Source: Bacillota bacterium (GTDB lineage Bacteria; Bacillota_A; Clostridia; Lachnospirales; Lachnospiraceae). Taken from it: a DNA stretch of 64,000 nt. Positions 9,090-18,506 of this stretch are shown here, in pieces; within the stretch, counting starts at the first letter, position 1, and each line of letters begins with the position of its first letter. The position numbers were made by a program, and so were the translations under genes. The stretch is taken from contig JAEYMU010000030.1 of the NCBI GenBank assembly GCA_023407175.1, forward strand, positions 159,292 to 223,291. Direction: 5' to 3'. The notes below the pieces were generated by a model. The model was not told where the DNA came from and ran no database searches. It saw only the letters and a list, made by a program, of their open reading frames with translations.

Positions 9090-9479
9090 AATTTTTCCTC
9101 CTTACTTAGTTTATAAATACTCTCTAATTCAGCCACAGCTTATCATGCCAAATAAATCTACCGGATTTCACTGGTAAACTCAAGTTCAAAAAATAATCTA
9201 GATAGGGATTTTCGATCTTCGAAGGTAAGAAACAAAGATAAATAGTAAAACAAGAAACACAAAATCAGATATGCTGTAAAAAGTCCCGAATCCATTCTAA
9301 AGATTAAAAACCGTATCGCTCGGATATCTAATATACAGGATATGGATTATTGTAGCAAAAAAGATATGGAAAGGCAAGTTATTATGATACATATATTTAC
9401 ATAAACTTTTCCAATTTCTTTGGTGAATATGCCTATGATCTCCCCTTCCTTCAAAATGATATCCAAAGTATAGCAGGCT
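9090..9479. other. 390-bp intergenic region without recognisable gene
   Basis: AT-rich and lacking an ORF with a credible ribosome binding site on either strand. It should contain the promoter of the DUF5688 gene; I found no convincing -35/-10 pair, hairpin or repeat. Confidence 0.5.
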
Positions 9480-10208
9480 CTATTTCCTGTTCGCACTTAG
9501 GGCAAGGATTACCTGTGCCGGTGCATAGAAAGTCCACATCAGAATAGAAGAAAGGGAATACAGCCTATGATAAAGGTTCTCCGGCAGAGCAATAAAGCCG
9601 GACATATTAAAGATTCCAACATTAATATCACACAGCAGGAAAAGCACCATTCCGACGGCAAACAAAACCCTGCTTCTGTCTCCCCGATTATGAAACGCCA
9701 GTCTGGCAGCATTTATTGTATTGGTAAGAATGCATATAAAATATAGTACACTAATGAATAGAAGGCTATCGATTTCTACTTCTGCCAACCAAAGCAATAA
9801 GCAGACTGTGACGGCTACTGTAAGCTGCAAGGCAAATCTTAGTGCAAGCCTCCTACCGGAACTGTGTTTTTCCAGAAGCAGACGCAGCCCATAGAGCTGC
9901 TGGACGACAATAAAGGTTATCACACCAAGGATATAATAATCCAGCATCAGAATAAACAAGTCCGATACCAGAGTAAAAAATAAAGCTGCCTTCATGCATA
10001 AAATTATGCCTCTGTCAGTATTCCTCCCTAAGAAAAATACATAACAGAAGCATAGGATGATGACGCTAAATTTTATATCTGCTGACAGGGCATAATTATG
10101 CCCTGTGAAATCCAGGAATAAAAATATTACATATAATATCGTCTGAAATAATATAAACAAAAAGATAGTCCTAATGTTTCCTGACTTTCCTGACAGAGAA
10201 CGTCTCAC
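9480..10208 (-). CDS. Integral membrane protein, divergent YhhN/TMEM86 (lysoplasmalogenase) type
   Basis: 242 aa with about seven or eight hydrophobic segments. The stretches AALFFTLVSDLFILMLDYYI and GMVLFLLCDINVGIF carry a membrane-embedded Asp after a small-residue run, which resembles the (S/G)D motifs of the YhhN/TMEM86 family that cleaves lysoplasmalogens. The match is partial, so the enzyme assignment is tentative. The start is GTG at 10208 with AAAGGGGG 7 nt upstream. It follows the GGDEF-EAL gene on the same strand after a 64-bp gap. Confidence 0.6.
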   Translation of the reverse strand: MRRSLSGKSGNIRTIFLFILFQTILYVIFLFLDFTGHNYALSADIKFSVIILCFCYVFFLGRNTDRGIILCMKAALFFTLVSDLFILMLDYYILGVITFIVVQQLYGLRLLLEKHSSGRRLALRFALQLTVAVTVCLLLWLAEVEIDSLLFISVLYFICILTNTINAARLAFHNRGDRSRVLFAVGMVLFLLCDINVGIFNMSGFIALPENLYHRLYSLSSILMWTFYAPAQVILALSANRK

Positions 10209-10272
10209 TGGAATGCCCCCTTTACCGATCTATGTATCAGGCAGCTTCCTACCTTCATTCCCCGCGCCGGCA

Positions 10273-11829
10273 TTATATCTGGCTTATATGCTCCTCCTGA
10301 TTCTTTAAAAACATAATTGCTTTTTCTCTGGGTACCGGCTTACTGTATAAATAGCCCTGTGCCATATCACAATTTGCTTCCTTAAGAAAGATTTCCTGAT
10401 CAAAGCTTTCCACACCCTCAGCAATCACATACAAATCAAGATTTCTGGCAAGATTAATGATGGTTTGAATAATTTTCTGGTCACACTGGTCCTCCATAAC
10501 CGTATCCAGAAAGCTTTTGTCTATCTTTAAATTGCTTACCGGAAGCCGTTTCAAATAGTTCATCGAGGAATAGCCTGTTCCAAAGTCATCCAATGAAAAG
10601 TTCACACCTATTTTTCTCAATTCCTGTATGGTAGTAATCGTATAATCAATATCATCCAGCGCTATGCTTTCCGTTATCTCAAGCTCAAGCCTGCCCGGAT
10701 TAATTCCGGTCTCTTCAATTACATCATAGACCTGTCTGACAAAATCGCGATCCTTAAACTGTCTTGCAGAAAGATTGACCGCCATGGTTACGTCCGGATA
10801 ATCCTCTGACCATTGCTTTAGCTGATGACATGCCGTTCTTAAAACCCAAATACCGATCGGCACAATCAAGCCTGTTTCTTCTGCCACATAGATAAATTCG
10901 TCCGGGTAAACGAGTCCTTTGGTTGGATGGTTCCAGCGGATCAGCGCCTCAAAGCCCACTACCTTTTTGGATTCCAAATTCATCTGTGCCTGATAAAACA
11001 GAACAAACTCATTACGCTCCAGTGCCTTTCGAAGCTCTGACTGCGTTTCAATCTTCTCGGTCAGCTTCTGGTTAAAGGCATATTCAAAATACACATGGGT
11101 ATTCTTTCCGTTTGCTTTCGCCACATACATGGCTGAATCAACATTTTTTATTAAGGACTGGGATGTTCTGCCGTCCTTCGGTGCAAAGGCCACTCCAATG
11201 CTGACAGTTACAAAATATTCCTTTGTTGATAAAATAAATGGGTAGCTGAATACATTCTTTATTTTTCTGATCTTATCCTCAAAGATAGCCATATCCTTAA
11301 GATTCTGGGACAGCACGATAAATTCATCTCCGCCGATTCTCGCAAGATAATCATTCTCGTCCATCGCCTGCTTCAAACGGTAGGTTACATCAATCAACAG
11401 CTCATCGCCATAGGAATGCCCCAGCGTATCATTGATATTCTTGAAATTATCAATATCAATATCCATGATTGCAATGATTTCCTCGCTGCGAAGCGTAATC
11501 ATGATATTATCCAGCATCTCCGTAAAGGCCGCACGATTCGGCAGCTCAGTCAGATAATCTGTATAAGCCAGCTTTTTCATGCTTTCTTTATTTCTATTCA
11601 ACTCTTCATACTTGGCTGTAAGTTCGTTAAAGGAGTTTACCTGGGCAGTATAAGTCCCCTCCAGTTCCTTGCAGTGCTCGGAAAGCTTTTGATTCTCTTC
11701 TTTTGCAAGTTTACCGGTCCGGCTGGCTGCTCGGTATCTGACCGAATAATACACCAGCAGCAATATTATAATTACCATTGCCACGATAGCGACAATTCCA
11801 ACTATCCGGTCAATCACAAAATATCCCAT
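10273..11829 (-). CDS. GGDEF-EAL bifunctional cyclic-di-GMP enzyme
   Basis: 518 aa. One N-terminal transmembrane helix (residues 5-30), a coiled-coil linker (about 40-85), a GGDEF domain with intact GGDEF at 166-170, and an EAL domain with EAL at 294-296 ([10 protein letters not shown]), NLSARQF, ELEITES and [11 protein letters not shown]. Both active-site sets look complete. The four residues at the I-site position are DEND, so the product-inhibition RxxD motif is absent. Without a periplasmic sensor domain the input is probably the membrane or the coiled coil. GGAGGGGA ribosome binding site. Confidence 0.95.
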   Translation of the reverse strand: MGYFVIDRIVGIVAIVAMVIIILLLVYYSVRYRAASRTGKLAKEENQKLSEHCKELEGTYTAQVNSFNELTAKYEELNRNKESMKKLAYTDYLTELPNRAAFTEMLDNIMITLRSEEIIAIMDIDIDNFKNINDTLGHSYGDELLIDVTYRLKQAMDENDYLARIGGDEFIVLSQNLKDMAIFEDKIRKIKNVFSYPFILSTKEYFVTVSIGVAFAPKDGRTSQSLIKNVDSAMYVAKANGKNTHVYFEYAFNQKLTEKIETQSELRKALERNEFVLFYQAQMNLESKKVVGFEALIRWNHPTKGLVYPDEFIYVAEETGLIVPIGIWVLRTACHQLKQWSEDYPDVTMAVNLSARQFKDRDFVRQVYDVIEETGINPGRLELEITESIALDDIDYTITTIQELRKIGVNFSLDDFGTGYSSMNYLKRLPVSNLKIDKSFLDTVMEDQCDQKIIQTIINLARNLDLYVIAEGVESFDQEIFLKEANCDMAQGYLYSKPVPREKAIMFLKNQEEHISQI

Positions 11830-11864
11830 AAGTCCCCTCCAATACGTTCCCCAGACGCATCTCT

Positions 11865-13253
11865 TTAGTTTTTAGATTTTAAGTATTCATCTATCCCTAT
11901 AGCCGCCGCCTTGCCTGCTCCCATAGCAAGGATCACCGTTGCTGCTCCTGTAACGGCATCTCCTCCGGCAAAAACTCCCGCTTTGGTTGTCTCACCGGTT
12001 TTCTCATTTGCAATAATGCATCTATGCCGATTCGTCTCAAGTCCCTTGGTGGTCGATGAAATCAAAGGATTCGGGCTGGTTCCCAGGGACATAATCACTG
12101 TGTCAAGCTCCAGGGTAAATTCTGAGCCCTTCTTTTCCACCGGCCTTCTTCTTCCTGTTGCATCCGGTTCACCAAGCTCCATCTCCACGCAGCGCATACC
12201 GGATACCCACCCCTGTTCATTAACGAGTATTTCCGTAGGGTTGGTCAGCACCTTAAATATGACGCCTTCCTCCTTGGCATGGTGTACTTCTTCTATTCTT
12301 GCCGGAAGCTCCGCTTCACCTCTCCGGTATACAATATAAACCTCAGCACCAAGCCGGAGCGCTGTTCTTGCCGCATCCATGGCAACATTTCCGCCACCGA
12401 CTACTGCAACCTTCTTGCCTGCGATAATCGGAGTGTCATAGCTCTCGTCAAATGCCTTCATCAGATTATTACGCGTCAGGTATTCGTTTGCAGAAAAAAC
12501 TCCGTTTGCATTTTCTCCCGGAATACCCATGAATTTCGGAAGTCCGGCACCTGAGCCCACAAATACCGCCTCAAAGCCCTCTTCCTCCATCAATTCATCA
12601 ATCGTCAGGGATTTGCCGATTACTACATTGGTTTCAATTTTTACACCCAAGGCCTTTACATTCTCTATCTCTGTCTTAACAACCGTTTCCTTCGGGAGCC
12701 TGAATTCCGGTATACCATATACCAGTACACCACCCGGCTCATGAAGTGCTTCAAAAATTGTAACTGAATAACCCATCTTCGCTAAATCTCCTGCGCAGGT
12801 AAGTCCTGCGGGTCCTGCTCCGATGACCGCAACCTTCCTTCCGTTCGGGTTTTCCGGCTTCTCCGGCCTGATATTATGCTCTCTTGCCCAGTCCGCAGTA
12901 TAGCGCTCCAGCTTTCCGATGGATACAGGTTCCCCCTTTATGCCCCTGATGCATCTTTCCTCGCATTGGGTTTCCTGGGGACATACTCTTCCGCATACGG
13001 CAGGAAGGGAGGAGTATTTACTGATTATTTTAAAGGACTCTTCTATATCACCCTTCACAATTTCCTTGATAAAGCCCGGAATATCAATTGATACCGGACA
13101 TCCATCAACACATTTCGGATTCTTACACTGAAGACATCGGGAAGCCTCAAGCTTTGCCTCCTCTTCATTGTATCCATAACAAACTTCGTCAAAATTAGTC
13201 GCTCTGACCTTAGGGTCCTGTTCTCTGACGGGAACCTTCTTTAATACATCCAT
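11865..13253 (-). CDS. nfnB: NfnB / GltA-type NADPH-binding flavoprotein subunit
   Basis: 462 aa. N-terminal cysteines 40, 43, 48, 52 ([13 protein letters not shown]) and a second group ([15 protein letters not shown]) bind [4Fe-4S] clusters. An FAD motif [14 protein letters not shown] and an NADPH motif [13 protein letters not shown] follow. Alone it would be labelled glutamate synthase small subunit (gltA), but it lies 53 bp behind an NfnA-type gene. The pair forms the bifurcating NADH-dependent reduced-ferredoxin:NADP+ oxidoreductase known from clostridia, and no large glutamate synthase subunit is present. Strong TTGGAGGAT ribosome binding site. Confidence 0.92.
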   Translation of the reverse strand: MDVLKKVPVREQDPKVRATNFDEVCYGYNEEEAKLEASRCLQCKNPKCVDGCPVSIDIPGFIKEIVKGDIEESFKIISKYSSLPAVCGRVCPQETQCEERCIRGIKGEPVSIGKLERYTADWAREHNIRPEKPENPNGRKVAVIGAGPAGLTCAGDLAKMGYSVTIFEALHEPGGVLVYGIPEFRLPKETVVKTEIENVKALGVKIETNVVIGKSLTIDELMEEEGFEAVFVGSGAGLPKFMGIPGENANGVFSANEYLTRNNLMKAFDESYDTPIIAGKKVAVVGGGNVAMDAARTALRLGAEVYIVYRRGEAELPARIEEVHHAKEEGVIFKVLTNPTEILVNEQGWVSGMRCVEMELGEPDATGRRRPVEKKGSEFTLELDTVIMSLGTSPNPLISSTTKGLETNRHRCIIANEKTGETTKAGVFAGGDAVTGAATVILAMGAGKAAAIGIDEYLKSKN

Positions 13254-13306
13254 TGATATCTATCCTCCAAGATGACTGAATTTAGGCAATCTACATACAA
13301 ATGCCA

Positions 13307-14206
13307 CTATAAATGGCACTCGCAGTCCTTATGATGATGAGTTTCTCCTTCCTTTGCGCGAAGTATTTTTTCTCCTTCCTCCGATTTATACATGGAAAGT
13401 CGCTTCATAGCCTCATCAAAATTAACAAGATGCCCATCAAATTCAGGTCCATCAACACATGCAAATTTAATCTCATTCCCTATCGTCAGCCTACAGGCAC
13501 CGCACATACCGGTACCGTCAACCATAACCGGATTCATACTGACAATAGTCTTAATCCCCAGCTCCTTCGTAAGTATGCACACGAACTTCATCATAATCAT
13601 AGGCCCGATTGCGATAATCAAATCATAATGCTTTCCCTGATTATTGATCAGGTCCTTAATGCAGTCATTTACATTTCCTTTAAAGCCGTAGGAACCATCA
13701 TCCGTAGTTATATAAAGATTTTTTGCGTATTCCTTCATTCTGTCTTCCAGAATAATCAAATCCTTATTTCTCGCACCAATGATACAGTCCACATCATAGC
13801 CGTTCTCTTTCATCCATTTTACCTGCGGATAAACAGGGGCAGCTCCAACACCACCAGCTACAAATAAAACACTTTTGGCAGACAGCTCGTCCGCCGGCAT
13901 ATCAATCAATTCCGATCTGCGTCCCAGGGGTCCGGTAAAATCACGGAATGCTTCCCCTACCTCATATTCAGCCATTAACCCAGTAGATGCTCCAATTGCC
14001 TGGAATACAATAGTAACCGTACCGGCTTCTCTATCATAATCACATATTGTCAAAGGAACCCTCTCACCCTTTTCATCCATCTTTACAATAACAAACTGGC
14101 CCGGGTAGCAGTTCTTTGCAACTCTGGGGGCTTTTACATCCACAAGATAAATGGAATTAGCAAGGCGCTCCTTTTTTGTAATCGTATATATGTAATTCTC
14201 AGCCAT
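13307..14206 (-). CDS. nfnA: NfnA / sulfide dehydrogenase-like FAD/NAD-binding subunit
   Basis: About 299 aa. N-terminal FAD domain (YPGQFVIVKMDEKGERVPLTI), NAD-binding part (LFVAGGVGAAPVYPQVKWMK) and a C-terminal [2Fe-2S] site (MCGACRLTIGNEIKFACVDGPEFDGH). This subunit uses NAD(H) and passes electrons to NfnB. A histidine/cysteine-rich tail (HHHKDCECH) ends the protein and could bind metal. An ATG at 14212 is also in frame, but AAAGAGG is 9 nt from the 14206 ATG and only 3 nt from the other. Confidence 0.9.
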   Translation of the reverse strand: MAENYIYTITKKERLANSIYLVDVKAPRVAKNCYPGQFVIVKMDEKGERVPLTICDYDREAGTVTIVFQAIGASTGLMAEYEVGEAFRDFTGPLGRRSELIDMPADELSAKSVLFVAGGVGAAPVYPQVKWMKENGYDVDCIIGARNKDLIILEDRMKEYAKNLYITTDDGSYGFKGNVNDCIKDLINNQGKHYDLIIAIGPMIMMKFVCILTKELGIKTIVSMNPVMVDGTGMCGACRLTIGNEIKFACVDGPEFDGHLVNFDEAMKRLSMYKSEEGEKILRAKEGETHHHKDCECHL

Positions 14207-14212
14207 TTCCAT

Positions 14213-14518
14213 TAACCTCTTTCCCTAAGTTTCTCCGCCCCTTTGCGGAAATTCCCTACATAGCTGATAAGCCTGTGGTTCTAATTATACGTTAGATACT
14301 TCAAAAAATCCAGCTAATTTTATAAAATGGCCCGCAGTTCACATTTTTCGTCATAATATATATAATTTCTTCTTTAATTTATATATATATTTTTAACCAA
14401 CAAAATAATAGGAATTATATTCCATGGATTCTTGTAATATTTCATAAATCGCATAGTCTCCTACCAGCCATTTGCATAATACTACATCTCCAGGTATATA
14501 ATTCCACCTATATAATAC
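14213..14518. other. Intergenic leader/promoter region of nfnAB
   Basis: No gene. A short GC dyad (CCGC/GCGG) lies just upstream of nfnA. A TATAAT-like -10 on the minus strand (14284-14289) lacks a clear -35. The remainder is AT-rich, including an alternating TA run near 14380. Confidence 0.4.
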
Positions 14519-14549
14519 AAGGCATATAATTCCCCGCATTATATGCCTT
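14519..14549 (-). terminator. Terminator of the HD-domain gene
   Basis: Perfect 12-bp stem 14519-14530/14538-14549 with a 7-nt loop, 15 nt beyond the stop codon. The downstream minus-strand sequence is T/A-rich rather than a pure U-run. Confidence 0.6.
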
Positions 14550-14564
14550 ATCCTGCTTATCTGA

Positions 14565-15185
14565 TTATTTTAATGACATAAGCTTATCCAAAAACAGGGA
14601 ATACTGCAATTCCTCTGCCTGTACATCAGCACCAAGTCTCCCAAGACGGTCACACCGGCACAGTAAAGCAATATCCTCTATTGAAACCTGTTTTATTAAC
14701 CCTCTCATATCCGCATAGGGCAATTTCTTCATCACATAGAGCATATGCATATGGTATCTGACAAGTGCGGCCGTTCTTATGATAAATTCCCGCTCATTGG
14801 TGAAGCAGGAAAGAAAATCAATACACAGCTTTTCTCCCACCTTATCATGGTCATAGGAGGTAAACCTCCCCCTTACGGCTTTGGTGGTATCCGGCTTACC
14901 GATATCATGCAGCAGTGCCGCCCACATAAAGGACTTTTGATCCCTTGCCCTATCTCTCACTTTGGACGCTTCATCAAGCACCAGGCAAGTATGGTTGAAA
15001 ACATTGCCCTCCGGATGGTATTTTTCTGACTGCTCCGTAGCTTTTAATCTCCACAGCATTGTAAAAGGGTTGATCTGGTAATTCTCATCGTAAGATAAGG
15101 CAGTAATATATTCCGAGGGCTTGGCATCGCTTAACAGATGCTTCGTCATGGCATGGAATATTTCCTGTTTCTCTAAATCGTTCAT
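14565..15185 (-). CDS. HD-domain phosphohydrolase
   Basis: 206 aa from the ATG at 15185, which has a strong AGGGAGG 5 nt upstream. A longer in-frame extension to 15386 exists but overlaps a better small gene in another frame and is basic and low in information. The HD motif is WAALLHDIGKPDTT, with upstream YHPEGNVFNHTCLVLDEA supplying the first His and a later RYHMHMLYV. This resembles the HD domain fused to bacterial CCA-adding enzymes and predicted nucleotide phosphohydrolases. Substrate not predictable. Last gene of a three-gene unit with two small ORFs. Confidence 0.82.
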   Translation of the reverse strand: MNDLEKQEIFHAMTKHLLSDAKPSEYITALSYDENYQINPFTMLWRLKATEQSEKYHPEGNVFNHTCLVLDEASKVRDRARDQKSFMWAALLHDIGKPDTTKAVRGRFTSYDHDKVGEKLCIDFLSCFTNEREFIIRTAALVRYHMHMLYVMKKLPYADMRGLIKQVSIEDIALLCRCDRLGRLGADVQAEELQYSLFLDKLMSLK

Positions 15186-15234
15186 AGGCGCCTCCCTGAG
15201 GGAATTCCCAGCTTTTATCAAACTCTTTATTACG

Positions 15235-15414
15235 TCACCCCTTTGGTTCGTGATTTGGTTTCTCATAGGGATGGGCGCGCTGATGTCCTGCTTTTGCCTT
15301 TCCCTGAATTTCCGGAACGGGCGGCGCATCATTCCTTGGTATATGCAACCTTTGTGAGCCTTCGGTTCCATGGGGCTCTTCCACATCCGGTCTTCTCATT
15401 CCTGCCTTTGCCAT
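15235..15414 (-). CDS. Small conserved-looking protein, 59 aa
   Basis: ATG at 15414 with GGAGGGAAGCT directly upstream; stop TGA at 15235. The product begins MAKAGMRRPDVEEPHGTEGS and is rich in Lys, Pro, His and Arg, with no membrane segment. It starts 14 nt after the 45-aa ORF stops and ends 49 nt before the HD gene, so the three are probably co-transcribed. Ribosome-binding quality and position argue that it is real; the function is unknown. Confidence 0.6.
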   Translation of the reverse strand: MAKAGMRRPDVEEPHGTEGSQRLHIPRNDAPPVPEIQGKAKAGHQRAHPYEKPNHEPKG

Positions 15415-15428
15415 AGCTTCCCTCCTGT

Positions 15429-15566
15429 CTACACATCATTATGCTTTACGGACTGCTTTTTCGCCGTTTTATTCTTATTCTTGACCTCTTCATCCGTTAT
15501 GGGCGTTTTCCCATCCGCTTTTTTCATTCTTGTACGTTTATTGTCAATCTGACTGTCCTTGGGCAT
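15429..15566 (-). CDS. Small basic protein, 45 aa
   Basis: ATG at 15566 preceded by AAAGGAGATAATC; stop TAG at 15429. The product, MPKDSQIDNKRTRMKK... ending KQSVKHNDV, is highly charged (many Lys plus Asp/Glu) and likely disordered. It leads the 45-aa/59-aa/HD-domain gene series. No domain recognised. Confidence 0.55.
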   Translation of the reverse strand: MPKDSQIDNKRTRMKKADGKTPITDEEVKNKNKTAKKQSVKHNDV

Positions 15567-15647
15567 GATTATCTCCTTTACTGGACTGATCAATTGTTAC
15601 ATAACTAGTATGTACAATCGAAAGCAGGCTATCCATGACCAGCCGGA

Positions 15648-16148
15648 TCAAAACGGCATTTTCAGGCTTTCATAGCTGGAGAGGCTGGATAAATTATAAT
15701 TTGAAAAACGCTTGTCCAGGGATAATTCCGTTCCAAACCATTCCGGCGGAACAAATTCCCGGGAAGCCTGCTCATCCGCAAATTCCACTTCTACAAGGAC
15801 AAGTCCCGACAGCAGTCCCTCAAAAATATCCAGCTCGGCTGTTAGTCCGCCTTCCAGGGGAATCAGATACCTGGTCTTTGTAATCAGGTTATGATCTGTT
15901 TTCGGTAAAAGCTCCTCATAGGCACTCCTGGTTAAGGGAAGCTCTATCTCCTGATTGACATTTGCATCCCCCTTTTTTCTTTTGCCGATGCCCTGCTTTG
16001 ACTTATAGGTTAAAATATATTCCTCATTGCTTTTTCGAATCCGTATCGTGGGATTATGGCATAAATACCCCTGTTCTATTTTCTTATAATCATATTGCGG
16101 CAAATCCTCCGGTATATTACGAACTGCATATTTACGTTCGATTTCCAT
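15648..16148 (-). CDS. CYTH domain protein (triphosphate tunnel metalloenzyme)
   Basis: 166 aa from the ATG at 16148. A GTG two codons earlier is in frame, but the AAGGAG is 9 nt from the ATG and only 3 nt from the GTG. The signature EIERKYAV opens the protein, followed by IRIRKSNEEYILTYKSK, QEIELPLTRSAYEELL, TRYLIPLEGGLTAELDIFEG and LVEVEFADEQASREF, the alternating charged strands of the CYTH tunnel. Such proteins hydrolyse inorganic triphosphate or make cAMP; for this simple bacterial form tripolyphosphatase is most likely. Confidence 0.9.
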   Translation of the reverse strand: MEIERKYAVRNIPEDLPQYDYKKIEQGYLCHNPTIRIRKSNEEYILTYKSKQGIGKRKKGDANVNQEIELPLTRSAYEELLPKTDHNLITKTRYLIPLEGGLTAELDIFEGLLSGLVLVEVEFADEQASREFVPPEWFGTELSLDKRFSNYNLSSLSSYESLKMPF

Positions 16149-16259
16149 CCTCACCGACTCCTTTCCTTCCTTGGTTCAGCTATATAATTAAATTTACCAT
16201 TTACTATCCAGCAAAGCAAATACTGGAATAGGAAATATTTTTCTGCAAATACTAATTCT

Positions 16260-16664
16260 ATGAAAAGTAAAAAATGCTTTATTCAAAACTTTATAATATG
16301 CGGGTTATGCGGCTGGTGTATGGAATGCTTCTGGACAGGACTCGCTTCCATCCGCAGGCGCACGGATAAAAAACTTTCCTGTCACACCTCAATCTGGATG
16401 TTTCCTATCTATGGTATGGCCGCCTGCCTGTCACCTATTTGCCAAAAACTGAAAGACCGTAATGCACTGCTTCGAGGAGGTGTCTACACAATCATTATCT
16501 ATGCAGCAGAATACACCAGCGGTGTACTTCTGAAAAAACACGGTGCATGTCCCTGGGATTACAGTAAAGCAAAGCTTAACTACAAAGGTGTCATCCGGCT
16601 GGATTACGCGCCGGTCTGGTGCATCGCCGGATTATTCTTTGAAAAAATCCTGAAACAGCGTTAA
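16260..16664 (+). CDS. Small membrane protein, putative ABC_trans_CmpB type
   Basis: 134 aa, about three to four hydrophobic segments. It matches the family annotated as 'putative ABC transporter permease' (CmpB type): GWCMECFWTGL near the N-terminus, FPIYGMAACLSPI, AAEYTSG, the CPWDYS motif and the C-terminal RLDYAPVWCIAGLFFEKIL. The transporter label is historical; no ATPase partner is adjacent. The Shine-Dalgarno is weak. Directly downstream is the 288-bp palindrome. Confidence 0.8.
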   Translation: MKSKKCFIQNFIICGLCGWCMECFWTGLASIRRRTDKKLSCHTSIWMFPIYGMAACLSPICQKLKDRNALLRGGVYTIIIYAAEYTSGVLLKKHGACPWDYSKAKLNYKGVIRLDYAPVWCIAGLFFEKILKQR

Positions 16665-16671
16665 CCCCAAA

Positions 16672-16959
16672 CATACGCATGAAAGAACATTTTGTTAACG
16701 GGTGTAAGTTTTCGGCTGTGTCCCTTGGTAATTAATTTTCAAGAAAGAACCCTTGCGTCACTAAGCATACAAAAAATGCTTAGGACACAGCACAAAGGAG
16801 ACAACTCACTACGTTCAAACAAGTCTCCTTTGTGCTCTTGGCACATTTTCCGTATACTAAGTGACACAAGGAACCATTTCTTAATAAAATTAATTACCAA
16901 GGGACACAGCCAGAAAAGTTATCATATATAAATTTACACCCTGTTCATTCATGCGTATG
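16672..16959. repeat. 288-bp imperfect palindrome (fold-back element)
   Basis: The two halves pair along almost their entire length: outer 12-bp arms (CATACGCATGAA at 16672 and its complement ending 16959), a GGGTGTAA/TTACACCC block, a perfect 26-bp arm (16714-16739 with 16886-16911), a diverged central part, and a perfect 14-bp inner arm (16789-16802 with 16823-16836) around a 20-nt apex. It begins 8 nt after the stop of the preceding gene and has no ORF. It resembles a MITE-like element or the gene of a long structured RNA. No target-site duplication is obvious. Confidence 0.85.
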
Positions 16960-17140
16960 CCCTGTTCCATGTTGTATCCGTACTTGAAAGGCCGGTAAAA
17001 AAGTTGTATACTCTAACATATGCTGGCGAGACAGCACATTAGGCTCATAAGACGCACCTTTTTACCGAAAGTTCAAAAGCAATTTTGATCACTTGTATTA
17101 TGATAAGTTTTGATTTACTTGTCAATAGGAGGACACATAC

Positions 17141-18328
17141 TTGTTAAAGGCAGTAATTTTTGATATGGACGGGGTAATCATTGACAGCGAGCCCCTGCAT
17201 TCCAGGGCTGCGTTACTGGCCCTGCAAAAATACAATTCAGGTATAACCCTGGACTATATTGAACGCTTTATAGGCAGTACTACATATTATATGTGCCAGA
17301 AAATGGTTGATGATTTTCATGTCGATGTAAACCCTGAAGAATTGTTAAAAGCATATGATGAAATGAAGGAATTTCTATTAAAAAAAGAAGGCTATACCAT
17401 TGTTCCATATGTCATTGATTGTATTAAGGATTTATATAAGAATAAAATCAAGCTCTCCATCGCCTCCTCTTCCTCGGTAAAGGAAATTGAAGAGGTTATG
17501 GACTCCTTAAATATCCGCAAATACTTCACCAGCTTTGTCTCAGGCACTACTGTCGCCCATACCAAGCCGGCACCGGATATATTCCTTAAAGCCGCTGAAA
17601 GCCTTGACGCGGTACCGGAAGAATGCCTCATAATTGAAGACTCCTATAATGGAGTCACCGCCGCCACAAGAGCCGGTATTACCTGCATTGGATTTGTCAA
17701 TCCCAACTCCGGGAAGCAGGATTTAAGCCAGGCTGCCCTGCTTGTGGAGGGCTTTGATGAGATTAATTATAATTTCCTTAAGGAATTTTATGAAAAGCTA
17801 AAAACCCCTTCCACCATCCTTACCACCTCACACTTTATTATCCGGGAGCTTACCCAAGCCGACATCCCTGATTTGTATCAGATCTGCAAACAGCCAGGCG
17901 TGCGGGAATTCCTGGAGGACTTCTCCGATGACCTGAATACGGAAATCGAAAAACACCGGGCATATATTAAGAATATTTACTCCTATTATGGCTTTGGCCT
18001 ATGGGGAGTATTCCTTAAGGAGAATGGAACGTTAATCGGCCGCTGCGGCATCGAATTAAAGATGCTGGAAGAGGAAGCGGTCTATGAAATCGGCTACCTT
18101 CTAAGCACACAGTATCAGGGCTTGGGCTATGCCAGTCAATTTGTCCCAGAGGTTCTTCGCTACTGCTTCACTTGTCTGAAAATCCCCAAAGTTGTAGCCG
18201 TCATCGACCAAAATAACCAAAGCTCCATCCGCCTTGCTGCCAAATCAGGGATGCAGCGGACCAGGGAAATCATCAGAAACAACCGTATTTTTCATCTTTA
18301 TGAAATAACAAATAAGGATATTGCTTAA
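17141..18328 (+). CDS. HAD phosphatase / beta-phosphoglucomutase-like domain fused to GNAT acetyltransferase
   Basis: 395 aa, starting at TTG (17141) with AGGAGG 8 nt upstream. Residues 1-215 are a HAD subfamily IA hydrolase: nucleophile motif FDMDGVIIDSEPLH, then SIASSSSVKE, KPAPDIFLKAAE and IIEDSYNGVTAATRAG. Residues 225-395 form a RimJ/RimL-like GNAT domain (FIIRELTQADIPDL, GRCGIEL, YEIGYLLSTQYQGLGYASQ). The fusion suggests that one sugar phosphate or nucleotide substrate is both dephosphorylated and acetylated, or that two repair-type activities are combined. Monocistronic. Confidence 0.9.
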   Translation: MLKAVIFDMDGVIIDSEPLHSRAALLALQKYNSGITLDYIERFIGSTTYYMCQKMVDDFHVDVNPEELLKAYDEMKEFLLKKEGYTIVPYVIDCIKDLYKNKIKLSIASSSSVKEIEEVMDSLNIRKYFTSFVSGTTVAHTKPAPDIFLKAAESLDAVPEECLIIEDSYNGVTAATRAGITCIGFVNPNSGKQDLSQAALLVEGFDEINYNFLKEFYEKLKTPSTILTTSHFIIRELTQADIPDLYQICKQPGVREFLEDFSDDLNTEIEKHRAYIKNIYSYYGFGLWGVFLKENGTLIGRCGIELKMLEEEAVYEIGYLLSTQYQGLGYASQFVPEVLRYCFTCLKIPKVVAVIDQNNQSSIRLAAKSGMQRTREIIRNNRIFHLYEITNKDIA

Positions 18329-18335
18329 AATACAA

Positions 18336-18440
18336 AAGCGATGGAAAGCAGGGCTTCTGGCTCAAAATTTAATTGATAAATACCATCAAATACAGATCAG
18401 CGGCATCTGCAAGGAATGCGCCAAAAGCAGGAAAAGCTGA
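18336..18440 (+). pseudogene. Possible C-terminal remnant of a Fur-family regulator
   Basis: Directly after the HAD-GNAT stop, one frame reads without start codon as LLAQNLIDKYHQIQISGIC-KEC-AKSRKS-stop. The GICxxC ending resembles the C-terminal zinc-binding CxxC of Fur/PerR-type repressors. There is no start codon or ribosome binding site, so at most it is a decayed fragment. Short length makes this a weak call. Confidence 0.3.
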
Positions 18441-18465
18441 GCTATACCGGAATTCTGTAAATTGT

Positions 18466-18502
18466 AAAAGGATGCTGCATCCGTGAGTTGCAACATCCTT
18501 TT
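18466..18502. terminator. Bidirectional terminator between convergent genes
   Basis: AAAAGGATG (18466-18474) pairs with CATCCTTTT (18494-18502), extended by TGCA/TGCA past one mismatch. T-runs follow in both directions. It serves the HAD-GNAT gene and the convergent lipoprotein gene. Confidence 0.75.
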
Positions 18503-18506
18503 ATTA

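Noticed and set aside
11865..13253. Glutamate synthase small subunit
   Set aside because: No large subunit is present and the upstream gene is NfnA-like with a [2Fe-2S] site, so NfnB is the better call.
13313..13867. 184-codon plus-strand ORF opposite nfnA
   Set aside because: Shadow of a clearly conserved gene on the other strand.
15186..15386. N-terminal extension of the HD-domain protein
   Set aside because: A strong Shine-Dalgarno lies at the internal ATG (15185), and the extension overlaps a better 59-aa gene in another frame.
16672..16959. Retron-type msr/msd RNA
   Set aside because: No reverse transcriptase gene is nearby and the palindrome is symmetric throughout, unlike retron ncRNA.
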